44,547 nt of DNA from Candidatus Sungbacteria bacterium RIFCSPLOWO2_01_FULL_54_21 (lineage in GTDB: Bacteria; Patescibacteriota; Minisyncoccia; Sungbacterales; HO2-52-23): contig MHQR01000037.1 of the NCBI GenBank assembly GCA_001820725.1, positions 1-44,547 on the forward strand, in the 5' to 3' direction. Both the position numbers and the translations under genes were made by a program. Shown piece after piece: positions 16,352-24,589 of the stretch; position 1 is the first letter of the stretch, and the number at the start of each line of letters is the position of its first letter. The notes below the pieces were generated by a model. That model was given only the letters and a program-made list of their open reading frames with translations, had not been told where the DNA came from and did not search any database.

Positions 16352-16834
16352 ATGACCAACTCCGAATCCCGAAGAAATCTCCAAACCGCAACACCCATTG
16401 AGAGATTTTTGCATTGGGTATTTCTTCGGGATTCTGATTTGGGGGTTTGGGTTTACCAAAAGCAAGGCATTACGCTTCTCCTCGTGGTGGTCCTGCTGTC
16501 CGCCATTCTCTCGATCAGCATCGGGATTTTCAACGTGGTGTACGGCGAATTCAGGATTTCCGGCGAAGTCGCGGATTCGTTCCGCGCACTGTACGCCGCA
16601 GACGAGGGTATCGAACGCACGCTCTATCGCGATCGGCAGGACAATGCGATTTGTACGGTGATTCAGGGCGTTGATTGTTTTGTTGCAGTAGATGTTCCGG
16701 TGCGTTCGGGCGGACAGTACAGCGTGCGCGTGTCAAAAGAAGGGGGCGTAACCGCCGTGGTGGTCGCGGGACAGAATCGCGAGGGCGCCAATGCGGCGCG
16801 CATCGTAAAGCGCGGATTTCAGGTTAGGTACTGA
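16352..16834 (+). CDS. Minor pseudopilin, PilX/GspK-like
   Basis: Up to 160 aa. KQG|ITLLLVVVLLSAILSISIGIFNVVYGEF is a pilin-like helix lacking the +5 Glu, as in GspK/PilX-type tip pilins; AADEGIERTLYRDR follows as in PilX. The first 29 residues from ATG 16352 are encoded by a repeat-like sequence with a 15-bp inverted repeat. TTG 16439 would give a normal 11-residue leader and may be the ancestral start. Confidence 0.78.
   Translation: MTNSESRRNLQTATPIERFLHWVFLRDSDLGVWVYQKQGITLLLVVVLLSAILSISIGIFNVVYGEFRISGEVADSFRALYAADEGIERTLYRDRQDNAICTVIQGVDCFVAVDVPVRSGGQYSVRVSKEGGVTAVVVAGQNREGANAARIVKRGFQVRY
16364..16434. repeat. Inverted repeat at the 5' end of the PilX-like gene
   Basis: GAATCCCGAAGAAAT (16364-16378) and its exact reverse complement (16420-16434), 41-nt loop. 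Its wording resembles the 10054-10158 repeat-like stretch. Confidence 0.75.
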
Positions 16835-16840
16835 TAGGAT

Positions 16841-18619
16841 ATGCGATTTTCCGAACTAGCACATTATCTGGAACGACTGGAAGCAACGGCTTCGCGCAAC
16901 GATATGACGAAAATCCTTGCCGAGGTGTATGCCAAAGCCGGGCATGACGAGACGGACAAACTATCATATCTTCTGCTCGGAGAGTTGACGCCTTCGTACC
17001 GGGGCGTTGATTTCCAGATTGCCGAGAAGATGATGATACAGATACTCGCATCAGCGTATGAGATGTCCGCGGCCCGCGTGCTGAACCAATTTCGCCGCAA
17101 AGGGGATCTGGGAGACCTTGCCTACGAACTCGCCGAATCAGCCGGCAAAAACAGCAGTAGTTTAAATGTTGAAGACGTGTATGACCGTCTGCGCGCGGTT
17201 GCCGAGGACGCGGGCACGGGAAGCCAGGAGCGCAAGAAACGGGCAATGGCGGATATTCTGCAGGCGCTTGATCGTACGTCGGCAAAGTATGTCGCGCGCA
17301 TTCCGGTGGGGAAAATGCGGCTTGGATTTTCCGAAGCAACGATTTTGGACGCGCTCTCCCTCATGCTCAAGGGCGACAAATCCGCGCGTCCGGCGATTGA
17401 GCGCGCGTACAACGTAATGGCCGACATCGGCGCCATTGCAAAACGGGTGAAAAAAGGAGGACTCGCGTCGCTCTCTCGTCTCCATGCAGAACCCGGCACG
17501 CCCATCAGGCCGTCGCTTGCCGAGCGCGTCAGCCATGTTGCCGACGCCATGAAAAAGGCGGGCCCGGAAGTCGGCTTGGAGGAAAAGCTTGATGGTCTGC
17601 GCATGCAAGTGCATGTATGGCATGAAGTCAGCGAGCGGCGCGTCTCGCTTTTTTCGCGGAATTTGGAAAATACGACGGCGATGTTCCCCGAAATCGTCGC
17701 GGCGGCGCGCCGCTTAAAAGTAAAAAGCATCATCCTTGACGGCGAGGCGATTGGCTATTATCCCAAGACCGGCACGTTCGCTCCGTTTCAGGAGACGGTT
17801 CAGCGTAAACGCAAACACGATGTCGCCGCATTTGCCGAAAAACTGCCCTTGAGCATTTTTGTTTTTGACCTCCTTTATCTGGACGGGAAGTCCTTGCTTG
17901 ATCGGCCGTTTCGCGAGCGCCGTGCCATGCTTGAGCGCACGTTGCCCCGCGAGGACGACACCGTGCGGCTGACGACTTTTGAAGTAACACAGGACCCGGC
18001 GCGCGTAGGAGAGGCGCTTGCAGAAAGCGTTGGCAAGGGACTTGAGGGTCTGGTCGCAAAGAATCTTGACGCGCCGTATCAGCCCGGTAGTCGCGGCTTT
18101 CACTGGGTCAAGCTCAAGGCGACCACCGCGGCTCTGGGCAATCTGCGCGGCGGCGGCATAAAAGGCCTGCCCGACACCATTGACTGCATCGTGATGGGCG
18201 CCTATCGGGGCAGGGGAAAGCGGGCGGCCTTTGGCGTGGGCGGGTTTTTGCTGGGCGTCCGCGGCAAAGACGGACGGTACTTTTCTCTCTCGCGCCTGGG
18301 CACCGGACTTTCCGACGATAATTTTCGCGAGGCGCACCGTAGGGTGCGGATGCTGTCAGTAAAAGAGCAACCAAAGGAGTATGCAGTGGAAAAAGAAACC
18401 GCGCCCCACATTTGGCTCAAGCCCTCGCTTGTGGTAGAGATATTGGCAGACGAGATTACGCTTTCTCCCCGTCATACGGCAGGGAAGAAAGGCGCCGACG
18501 GGAAAGGATACTCCCTGCGTTTCCCGCGCTTGGTGCGTTTCCGCGATGACAAAAAAGCGCAGGATGCAACCACAGACGAAGAAGTGGCAAAAATGTTTAA
18601 GATGCAGAAAAAGACGTGA
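16841..18619 (+). CDS. lig: ATP-dependent DNA ligase (archaeal type)
   Basis: 592 aa, the length of archaeal replicative ligases. N-terminal DNA-binding domain (residues 1-230), adenylation domain with motif I EEKLDGLRMQ (Lys near 248), motif III region SIILDGEAIGY, motif IV GLEGLVAKN and motif V HWVKLKA, then an OB-fold domain. It seals nicks using ATP, whereas most bacteria use NAD-dependent LigA. Start 6 nt after the minor-pilin operon; its stop overlaps gatC as GTGA. Confidence 0.93.
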   Translation: MRFSELAHYLERLEATASRNDMTKILAEVYAKAGHDETDKLSYLLLGELTPSYRGVDFQIAEKMMIQILASAYEMSAARVLNQFRRKGDLGDLAYELAESAGKNSSSLNVEDVYDRLRAVAEDAGTGSQERKKRAMADILQALDRTSAKYVARIPVGKMRLGFSEATILDALSLMLKGDKSARPAIERAYNVMADIGAIAKRVKKGGLASLSRLHAEPGTPIRPSLAERVSHVADAMKKAGPEVGLEEKLDGLRMQVHVWHEVSERRVSLFSRNLENTTAMFPEIVAAARRLKVKSIILDGEAIGYYPKTGTFAPFQETVQRKRKHDVAAFAEKLPLSIFVFDLLYLDGKSLLDRPFRERRAMLERTLPREDDTVRLTTFEVTQDPARVGEALAESVGKGLEGLVAKNLDAPYQPGSRGFHWVKLKATTAALGNLRGGGIKGLPDTIDCIVMGAYRGRGKRAAFGVGGFLLGVRGKDGRYFSLSRLGTGLSDDNFREAHRRVRMLSVKEQPKEYAVEKETAPHIWLKPSLVVEILADEITLSPRHTAGKKGADGKGYSLRFPRLVRFRDDKKAQDATTDEEVAKMFKMQKKT

Positions 18620-18909
18620 TTTCCAAGAAAGACGTACACCACATTGCGCATCTGGCGCGCCTCGCGCTGACGCCGGAGGAAGAAGATCGGTTCGTGGGAG
18701 AACTCTCTTCAATTTTGGGATTTGTGGAGGCATTGAATGAAGCCGACACCGAGGGCATTGTGCCGATGACCGGCGGCACCACGCTTGAAAATGTCATGCG
18801 TGATGATGCGGTCGTTGACACTGTGCTTGAAGGCAAGCGCGAGCAACTGCTCTCTGCGGCGCCGGAGCGGCGCGAAGGATGGGTAAAAGCAAAAAAAGTT
18901 TTTGACTAA
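18616..18909 (+). CDS. gatC: Asp/Glu-tRNA amidotransferase subunit C
   Basis: 97 aa, normal GatC length. ISKKDVHHIAHLARLALTPEEEDRFVGELSSILGFVEALNEADT is the family signature. Start GTG 18616 overlaps the ligase stop (GTGA). GatC stabilises GatA-GatB, which converts Glu-tRNA(Gln) or Asp-tRNA(Asn). gatB is not in the window. Confidence 0.95.
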   Translation: MISKKDVHHIAHLARLALTPEEEDRFVGELSSILGFVEALNEADTEGIVPMTGGTTLENVMRDDAVVDTVLEGKREQLLSAAPERREGWVKAKKVFD

Positions 18910-18913
18910 CCAT

Positions 18914-20347
18914 ATGGATATCACCGCACTTACACTGTCTGCCGCGGCCCAAGGAATACGCGAACGCGCATTTTCCATATCCGATCTGGTCGGCGCATAC
19001 CTGGATGCGATCGCAGAAAAAGACGGCGCCATCCACGCGTATCTGGATGTTTTTGAGGATGCACGCGAGGCGGCGCTTGAGGCGGACAAGAAAATAGCCG
19101 TCGCGCATCCCCTCGATATAGAAACACTGCCGCCGCTCTTTGGCATGCCGATCGCGGTCAAAGACAATATTCTTGTTGAAGGCAAACAAGCGACTGCGGG
19201 CTCTAAGATACTTGAGCACTATACGGCCAGTTATGACGCGACCGCAATACGAAAACTAAAAGAGCAGGGAGCGATCGTGCTGGGCAAGACCAACATGGAC
19301 GATTCCGCCATGGGCTCTTCCACGGAATACTCGGCATTCGGGCCTACGAAAAATCCGCATGATCTCACGCGCGTGCCCGGCGGTTCTTCGGGCGGGTCTG
19401 CCGCCGCAGTGGCCGCAGGCATGGCAATTGCGTCCCTAGGTTCTGATACCGGCGGGTCTATCCGCCAGCCCGCGGCATTTTGCGGCGTGGTCGGCATGAA
19501 GCCGACGTATGGCGCGATCAGCCGCCACGGCCTGATTGCCATGGCATCATCCATGGACGTCATCGGCCCGTTGGCGAAAACCATCACTGATGCAGAAATG
19601 CTTTTTAGCGCAATTGCGGGACCGGATGCGTTTGACGCCACCGCTTCTCCTGTCAAACATTCAATGTTTGACAAAGATATGAAGCGACTGCGGATCGGCA
19701 TTCCTAAAGAATATTTCGGAGCGGGGTTGGATGCTGAAGTTGAAAAAGCCGTCCGCGGAACAATACAAAAAGCAGAAAAAGCAGGAGCGCAGGTAGAGGA
19801 AATCACCCTGCCGCACGCGCATCTGGCATTACCCGCGTACTATATTATTGTCCCCTCCGAAGTGTCGGCCAACCTCGCGCGTCTGGACGGCCAGCGCTAT
19901 GGCCATCATGCAGCATACGCCGATACGCTGTATGATGTATATGCGCGCTCACGGGACGAAGGGTTTGGGATAGAAGTAAAGCGGCGCATTATGCTCGGTG
20001 CCTACGCGCTCTCGGCAGGATACTACGACGCGTACTATCTCAAGGCGCAGAAAGTGCGGCGGCTCATCGCGGATGATTTTATCAAGGTCTTTGAGCGGGT
20101 GGATATAATCGCCGGCCCCACGACGCCTGCGCCCGCGTTTCCCCTGGGAAGCCGGAGCAACAGTCCGCTTGAAATGTACCTTGCCGATATCTATACGGTC
20201 GCGGTCAACCTGGCAGGACTTCCCGCGCTCTCCATGCCTGCGGGTACGAGCGCGACGGGCTTGCCGATCGGCCTTCAGCTCATCGCTCCGCGCCATGCGG
20301 ACAAGAAACTTTTTGATATCGCCAAGCGCATAGAATCGCTTGTGTAG
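18914..20347 (+). CDS. gatA: Asp/Glu-tRNA amidotransferase subunit A
   Basis: About 477 aa amidase-signature enzyme that releases ammonia from glutamine. Catalytic Lys in GMPIAVKDNI, cis-Ser and Ser nucleophile in PGGSSGGSAAAVAAG and LGSDTGGSIRQPA, the Ser-Ser-Lys triad. ATG 18914 lies 4 nt after the gatC stop. The track TTG 18902 would overlap gatC and is also possible. Operon with ligase and gatC. Confidence 0.96.
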   Translation: MDITALTLSAAAQGIRERAFSISDLVGAYLDAIAEKDGAIHAYLDVFEDAREAALEADKKIAVAHPLDIETLPPLFGMPIAVKDNILVEGKQATAGSKILEHYTASYDATAIRKLKEQGAIVLGKTNMDDSAMGSSTEYSAFGPTKNPHDLTRVPGGSSGGSAAAVAAGMAIASLGSDTGGSIRQPAAFCGVVGMKPTYGAISRHGLIAMASSMDVIGPLAKTITDAEMLFSAIAGPDAFDATASPVKHSMFDKDMKRLRIGIPKEYFGAGLDAEVEKAVRGTIQKAEKAGAQVEEITLPHAHLALPAYYIIVPSEVSANLARLDGQRYGHHAAYADTLYDVYARSRDEGFGIEVKRRIMLGAYALSAGYYDAYYLKAQKVRRLIADDFIKVFERVDIIAGPTTPAPAFPLGSRSNSPLEMYLADIYTVAVNLAGLPALSMPAGTSATGLPIGLQLIAPRHADKKLFDIAKRIESLV

Positions 20348-20384
20348 TTTATTATTTATGTTTTGGAATTTGTAATTTCCGCTT

Positions 20385-21077
20385 ATGCCTCCCCAAGACC
20401 GAGACGAAAGGCCATCGTCGTCCCCCATGGCGGGCGACCCGCAGACGTGGCTCATGGAAATTACGATCGCCTCAATCGTGTTTGTCATCGTACTGCTCGC
20501 CATCGGTTATTATCTTGAGTTGGGATTTGAATGGTACCGCTCGTTTCTTGAGGTCGTGTATCGTATATGGGAGCGCATTCGCGCGATCGTCATGGTGCTC
20601 ACCATTATGGCGAGCGCCGCGCTCGTAGGATTCATCACCGTCATTCTCCGCCGCTTCAACGCCCTGAAGAATCGTCAGCCGAAAATGGTACTCGGCGCCA
20701 AAAAAGTGGGTGTGGCACCCATGAAGCCGGAGCGCGCGAAAAAGGAAATCGGCAATGAGTGGCAGGAAGTGCGCAAACTCCTGCAATCCGACAATACGTC
20801 CGATTGGAACATGGCGATTTTGCGGGCCGACACCCTGCTCGACGATGTTCTGCAATATCTCGGGCATGAAGGCGTGACCGTAAAAGAACGCATCGACAAG
20901 ATTGACCCGACCATGGTGCCGTCCCTTGACCGGCTCTTGTCCGCGCACCGCTTGCGCAACATCATCGCCCACGACCCCTCGATTCTGCACACCAAAGAGA
21001 CCCTTGAATACGCCCTCCGCGCCTATGAAACCGCCTTCAGAGAAATGGGCATGATGGAGGAGGAACAGGCCGCATAA
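20385..21077 (+). CDS. Membrane protein with HEPN-like C-terminal domain
   Basis: 230 aa. Two membrane helices (about residues 24-44 and 65-85), then a soluble helical domain with RADTLLDDVLQYLG and HRLRNIIAHD, a R-x4-H motif resembling HEPN RNase sites (RNIIAH). I do not recognise a named family. It could be a membrane-tethered RNase or a non-catalytic HEPN fold. Ends just before a strong bidirectional terminator. Confidence 0.65.
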   Translation: MPPQDRDERPSSSPMAGDPQTWLMEITIASIVFVIVLLAIGYYLELGFEWYRSFLEVVYRIWERIRAIVMVLTIMASAALVGFITVILRRFNALKNRQPKMVLGAKKVGVAPMKPERAKKEIGNEWQEVRKLLQSDNTSDWNMAILRADTLLDDVLQYLGHEGVTVKERIDKIDPTMVPSLDRLLSAHRLRNIIAHDPSILHTKETLEYALRAYETAFREMGMMEEEQAA

Positions 21078-21094
21078 ATTTTCACGCATGCATA

Positions 21095-21131
21095 ACAAAA
21101 AACCCTCGACACTACATCGGGGATTTTTTGT
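21095..21131. terminator. Bidirectional terminator
   Basis: 15-nt arms ACAAAAAACCCTCGA / TCGGGGATTTTTTGT with a 7-nt loop (one mismatched position) and T-runs on both strands. Serves the membrane-protein gene (+) and the Met-type tRNA (-). Confidence 0.85.
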
Positions 21132-21141
21132 TGTGAAGTAT

Positions 21142-21211
21142 TGCGGGACCGGGATTTGCACCCGGGTCTCAAGGTTATGAGCCTCGCGAGGTACTTCTCC
21201 TCCACCCCGCA
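21142..21211 (-). tRNA. tRNA-Met (CAT), initiator-like, abnormal elbow
   Basis: 70 nt. Acceptor TGCGGGG/TCCCGCA, D stem GAGG/CCTC, anticodon loop CTCATAA, T stem CCGGG/CCCGG. Overall layout (GCGGGGTGGAG...GGCTCATAACC) matches bacterial initiator tRNA. Oddities: the D loop is only 7 nt and lacks a G18G19 pair, the T loop is TGCAAAT (G at position 55 instead of U), position 1-72 is U-A, and only two of the three initiator G-C pairs are in the anticodon stem. CCA is not encoded. Confidence 0.75.
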
Positions 21212-21397
21212 GACAAAGTATACCTCATTCCCTAAGAAAAACAAGGCACATAAAAGAGATTGCAAATCTCTTGTCCGTTTGCGGAAAATAATGTATGCTT
21301 TTTCTGAAAGGTTTAGGGTTGTTCATTTGTCAACTTGGGAGATTGTGGATAATTCCTTTGGAAAATAGACGGAAGCCATAGTAAAATATATACTACT
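21212..21397. other. Intergenic region with promoter candidates
   Basis: 186 nt between the Met-type tRNA and the HTH gene. Holds a perfect DnaA-like box (21344-21352), TTGGAA (21358-21363) with TAAAAT (21382-21387, 18-nt spacer) and TATACT 3 nt before the next ATG. No gene seen. Confidence 0.45.
21344..21352 (-). promoter_or_regulatory. DnaA-box-like 9-mer
   Basis: Perfect TTATCCACA on the minus strand, 46 nt upstream of the HTH gene. Confidence 0.5.
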
Positions 21398-22087
21398 ATG
21401 GCTAAGTTCGAAAAGAGGTTGGAAGCCCGTGCGTTGAGAAGAAAGGGATGGAGTATCCGCTCCATTGCCTCACATCTTGGGATCTCTCGTGCTTCGTCAA
21501 GCGTTTGGTGCAGCGATCTACAGCTTACTCAGCGCCAAAGTGATCTTCTTTTTAAGAATGCCGTGCAAGCGGGCCATGTGGGAAGAATGAAAGGCGCTCT
21601 TGCGAATCGTCAGAAAAAAGAAGCAGCTATCGCGTCCTATAAGGAAGCGGGGCAGAGGGAAATATCAGCGCTTTCTTTTCGGGAAGTGCTGTTAACGGGA
21701 GTTGCGCTTTATTGGGCGGAAGGAAGCCGGAAAAGCAAGTTTGCGTTCACTAATTCAGAACCGGCAATGGTCGCATTCATGGCTTATTGGCTGGAACATA
21801 TATTTGGGATCAAGAAAGAGGAGTTTATGCCGCGTATCTTCATCAACGCCATCCACGAGCCGCGCATCAGAAAAGTTGTACGGTTCTGGTCTGATTTTTT
21901 GGGCGTATCGGTGCGTCAGTTCGGAAAGCCCGTACTCTTGAAGGGCAGGCCGAAGAAGATATATGAAAACCATGAGCATTATTACGGCGTATTAGCTCTC
22001 GGCGTGCGAAGGAGCGGGAATCTGAAATATCGCGTCTTGGGTCTTATTGATGCGCTGAAAAGTGCCGAAAAAATTTCGCCGGCGTAG
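21398..22087 (+). CDS. HTH protein, possible homing-endonuclease relative
   Basis: 229 aa. N-terminal helix-turn-helix (ALRRKGWSIRSIASHLGISRASSSVWCSDL), then a domain with TGVALYWAEGSRKSKFAFTNSEPAMVAFM. That wording is common in archaeal and CPR proteins I suspect are distantly LAGLIDADG-like; this is a guess. Its last codons run into the next tRNA gene, and its stop TAG is tRNA positions 8-10. A small HNH gene at 38022 ends the same way at another tRNA. Confidence 0.6.
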   Translation: MAKFEKRLEARALRRKGWSIRSIASHLGISRASSSVWCSDLQLTQRQSDLLFKNAVQAGHVGRMKGALANRQKKEAAIASYKEAGQREISALSFREVLLTGVALYWAEGSRKSKFAFTNSEPAMVAFMAYWLEHIFGIKKEEFMPRIFINAIHEPRIRKVVRFWSDFLGVSVRQFGKPVLLKGRPKKIYENHEHYYGVLALGVRRSGNLKYRVLGLIDALKSAEKISPA

Positions 22088-22150
22088 CTCAGTGGTTAGA
22101 GCGATCGCTTCATAAGCGATAGGTCGCAGGTCCAATTCCTGCCGCCGGCA
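22078..22150 (+). tRNA. tRNA-Met (CAT), elongator-like
   Basis: 73 nt. Acceptor GCCGGCG/CGCCGGC, anticodon stem ATCGC/GCGAT with loop TTCATAA, T stem GCAGG/CCTGC. The T loop is TCCAATT, with C where U55 is nearly universal. A tRNA-Ile2 read with lysidine cannot be excluded. No encoded CCA. Overlaps the 3' end of the HTH gene. Confidence 0.88.
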
Positions 22151-22173
22151 TGGGTGTTGTGAACAAAGAATAC

Positions 22174-22893
22174 ATGAAGAAAAAAAATATCCGATGGAAG
22201 CGCGTCATGCTGAAATTGTCGGGCGAGACGTTCGGCGGCAAGGGACAGTTCGGTTTGGATGTGGACGCGACCAACTATATCGCCAGCGAAGTAAAGGCGA
22301 TCACGGATATGGGGTGCGAAGTCGGGATCGTCGTGGGCGGCGGCAACTTCATCCGTGGTGAAAAACTTTCCCGCATCGGCATTGACCGTGTGACCGCCGA
22401 CTATATGGGAATGCTGGGCACGATCATCAATGCCATGGCATTGCAAAGCATGCTGGAGACGATGGGCCTGTATACTCGCGTGATGAGTACGATTACCGCC
22501 ATCCATGTGGCCGAGCCATTCATCCGCCGCCGCGCCATCCGGCACCTGGAAAAGGGGAGGGTGGTCATCTTTTCCGGCGGCACGGGCAATCCATATTTTT
22601 CCACAGACACTGCCGCGGCATTGCGCGCGTCGGAAATAGACGCCGAGGTCATCCTGAAGGCGACCAATGTGGAAGGCGTATACGAAGAAGACCCTAAACA
22701 GAACACGCAGGCGAAACTTTTGAAAGAAATTGATTCCAAAGAAATGGTCCGGCGCGGTTTGAAAGTGATGGATTTGACGGCCGTAACGCTGGCAATGGAG
22801 AACAAGATTCCGATGATCGTGTTTGATGTATTCAAGGAAGGCAATCTGAAACGACTGCTCCTGGGAGAAAAGATCGGTTCAGAAGTAAAATAA
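22174..22893 (+). CDS. pyrH: UMP kinase
   Basis: 239 aa, normal bacterial PyrH length. KRVMLKLSGETFGG at the N-terminus, VGIVVGGGNFIRG, TADYMGMLGTIINAMALQ and GTGNPYFSTDTAAALRASE are family hallmarks. Phosphorylates UMP to UDP, usually as a GTP/UTP-regulated hexamer. The track ATG 22150 coincides with the tRNA discriminator base, so ATG 22174 (MKKKNIRWK) is more likely. Confidence 0.95.
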   Translation: MKKKNIRWKRVMLKLSGETFGGKGQFGLDVDATNYIASEVKAITDMGCEVGIVVGGGNFIRGEKLSRIGIDRVTADYMGMLGTIINAMALQSMLETMGLYTRVMSTITAIHVAEPFIRRRAIRHLEKGRVVIFSGGTGNPYFSTDTAAALRASEIDAEVILKATNVEGVYEEDPKQNTQAKLLKEIDSKEMVRRGLKVMDLTAVTLAMENKIPMIVFDVFKEGNLKRLLLGEKIGSEVK

Positions 22894-22908
22894 TTCGCAT
22901 GGGACTAT

Positions 22909-22982
22909 GCGGGCGTAGCTCAGTTGGTTAGAGCGCTTCCCTGTCACGGAAGAGGTCGCCGGTTCGAGTCCGGTCGCCCGCG
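22909..22982 (+). tRNA. tRNA-Asp (GTC)
   Basis: 74 nt. Acceptor GCGGGCG/CGCCCGC, discriminator G, anticodon loop CTGTCAC, normal T loop TTCGAGT. No encoded CCA. Confidence 0.95.
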
Positions 22983-22991
22983 CACCCTAGA

Positions 22992-23033
22992 GCAACAAAA
23001 ACGTCTCGGTTCAAACCGAGACGTTTTTGTTGC
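22992..23033. terminator. Bidirectional terminator after tRNA-Asp
   Basis: 18-bp perfect stem (GCAACAAAAACGTCTCGG and its complement) with TTCAAA loop. The A-tract/T-tract lies within the stem. Confidence 0.9.
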
Positions 23034-23084
23034 CATGGTCTGCGCTGTGGTATCATACAATATATATCGTGCTACGCGTGTACC

Positions 23085-24548
23085 ATGTTCAGCATTGAAA
23101 TAGACAAAAAGGGACTTCTCTACGCCTTTGAACTCTGCGCCGTTGCGGGCGTTATTGCCGCGTCCGCGCATTTTGCCGCGCGCGAAATTGTCGCGTGGTC
23201 CACGCCTGCCGTGCCGGAGGGTATTTCTTTTTCCGAACCGGCTTTCACGGCTGACGAAAATTCTTTTTATGTTGATCCGCCCACGGGTAATCCGATTTTT
23301 CTTGGCGATGAAGAAATAAAAAAAAAGCGCGAGGCCCTGGTCTGGGAGGAGAGGGATTTTTTCTTCGTTGATCTGGACCGGCGCGCGATCATGCGCTTTG
23401 ACAAGGGAGCGGCCCAGCAGGAATTCCCCATCCTTGCCTCTGCAGGTATAGAGCGTTTTTTTGAAGTGCCGCAGGGGCTTTACACCGTGCAAGGCAAAGC
23501 CGAGCGGCATTTTTCGCAGATTGGGCGCCAATATTTTCCATGGGCAATGTATCTCTACGGCAACTATCTGATTCATGCCCACAGCTTGGGGAAAAGCGGC
23601 GGCATTCAGGTGGCTACGAGTCATGCGCGCGATCTCTATGCCCATGCCATAGAGGGTATGCCGGTCCTGGTATCACGGCAGGATTCGCCCGCAGACATTA
23701 CCTTTGCCTATGTACGGAAAAACAATTTGCCTCATCGGGTGCCCGAAGTCACCGCCGCCGCGGCACTCGCCGCAGATCTGGAGACGGGCGAGATATTGTT
23801 TGAAAAAAATAAAAACGATATCTATCCCACGGCCTCGCTCACCAAACTCATGACTGCGGTCGTTGCCATGGAGGAAATTGATCCCAAGCGCCTGCTTACG
23901 GTAACGGATGCGGCGGTGCGCACGTATGGGGATTCGGGCGGTTTGGTACGCGGCGAGACGTTCCGCTCGGCAGACCTCCTGCGCGGGCTTATCCTGCCCT
24001 CTTCCAATGACGCCGCAACGGTGTACGCCGAGGCATTGCCTGATTTTCTTGATCTCCTCAATGCGAAAGCCCTTGAGATTGGGCTTACGAAGACCTCTTT
24101 TGAAGACGCGAGCGGACTGTCGGGTAAAAACGTAACCAGCGCTGAAAATCTTTTCAAACTTTTGCGCTATATCAGTGAGAGGCACCCCGATCTGCTTGCC
24201 TTAAGCCGTGAGAGCGCCGCCACCCAAAGTTCGGCCAACAAAAAGAAACAGCATGTCTGGTCCAACATCAACTGGCCGCGCGGAGACACGCGCTACATCG
24301 GCGGCAAAGCCGGATTCACCGACGATTCACTCCAGACCATGGCGGGCGTGTGGAGCGTGCGCGTGTCCGAATACGGCGGCAGGAAAATGGCGATCACGCT
24401 TTTGGGGTCGCGCAGTCGGGTACAGGATATCCGCGCCGTCATCACGTATCTTGAACAGGGTTTCATCTACGGCTTTGCCTTTGACGCGGCCAAAAACAAG
24501 GCAAAGTCCGCAGACACGCAAGCGCGCATCCAGGACGCGGTGCGCTAA
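23085..24548 (+). CDS. D-Ala-D-Ala carboxypeptidase fused to a degenerate YkuD domain
   Basis: 487 aa. N-terminal hydrophobic anchor, then about residues 80-205 resemble an L,D-transpeptidase (YLYGNYLIHAHSLG, then ATSHARDLYAHAIEGMPVLV), but the catalytic SHGC is replaced by SGGIQ, so this domain should be inactive. The C-terminal part is an S11 penicillin-binding peptidase with SLTK, SSN and KAG (usual KTG) motifs. It trims peptidoglycan stem peptides outside the membrane. A TATCAT candidate -10 lies about 30 nt upstream. Confidence 0.87.
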   Translation: MFSIEIDKKGLLYAFELCAVAGVIAASAHFAAREIVAWSTPAVPEGISFSEPAFTADENSFYVDPPTGNPIFLGDEEIKKKREALVWEERDFFFVDLDRRAIMRFDKGAAQQEFPILASAGIERFFEVPQGLYTVQGKAERHFSQIGRQYFPWAMYLYGNYLIHAHSLGKSGGIQVATSHARDLYAHAIEGMPVLVSRQDSPADITFAYVRKNNLPHRVPEVTAAAALAADLETGEILFEKNKNDIYPTASLTKLMTAVVAMEEIDPKRLLTVTDAAVRTYGDSGGLVRGETFRSADLLRGLILPSSNDAATVYAEALPDFLDLLNAKALEIGLTKTSFEDASGLSGKNVTSAENLFKLLRYISERHPDLLALSRESAATQSSANKKKQHVWSNINWPRGDTRYIGGKAGFTDDSLQTMAGVWSVRVSEYGGRKMAITLLGSRSRVQDIRAVITYLEQGFIYGFAFDAAKNKAKSADTQARIQDAVR

Positions 24549-24554
24549 ATAATC

Positions 24555-24583
24555 TTGTATCGCGCATGGCGGGAACCTATAAT
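24555..24583 (+). promoter_or_regulatory. Promoter of the large pilin-like gene
   Basis: TTGTAT (24555-24560), 17-nt spacer, TATAAT (24578-24583), AAAGGC, ATG 24590. Leaderless geometry. Confidence 0.65.
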
Positions 24584-24589
24584 AAAGGC

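Noticed and set aside
22096-22545. Minus-strand 149-aa ORF over pyrH and the tRNA
   Set aside because: Lies antisense to a certain UMP kinase and a tRNA.
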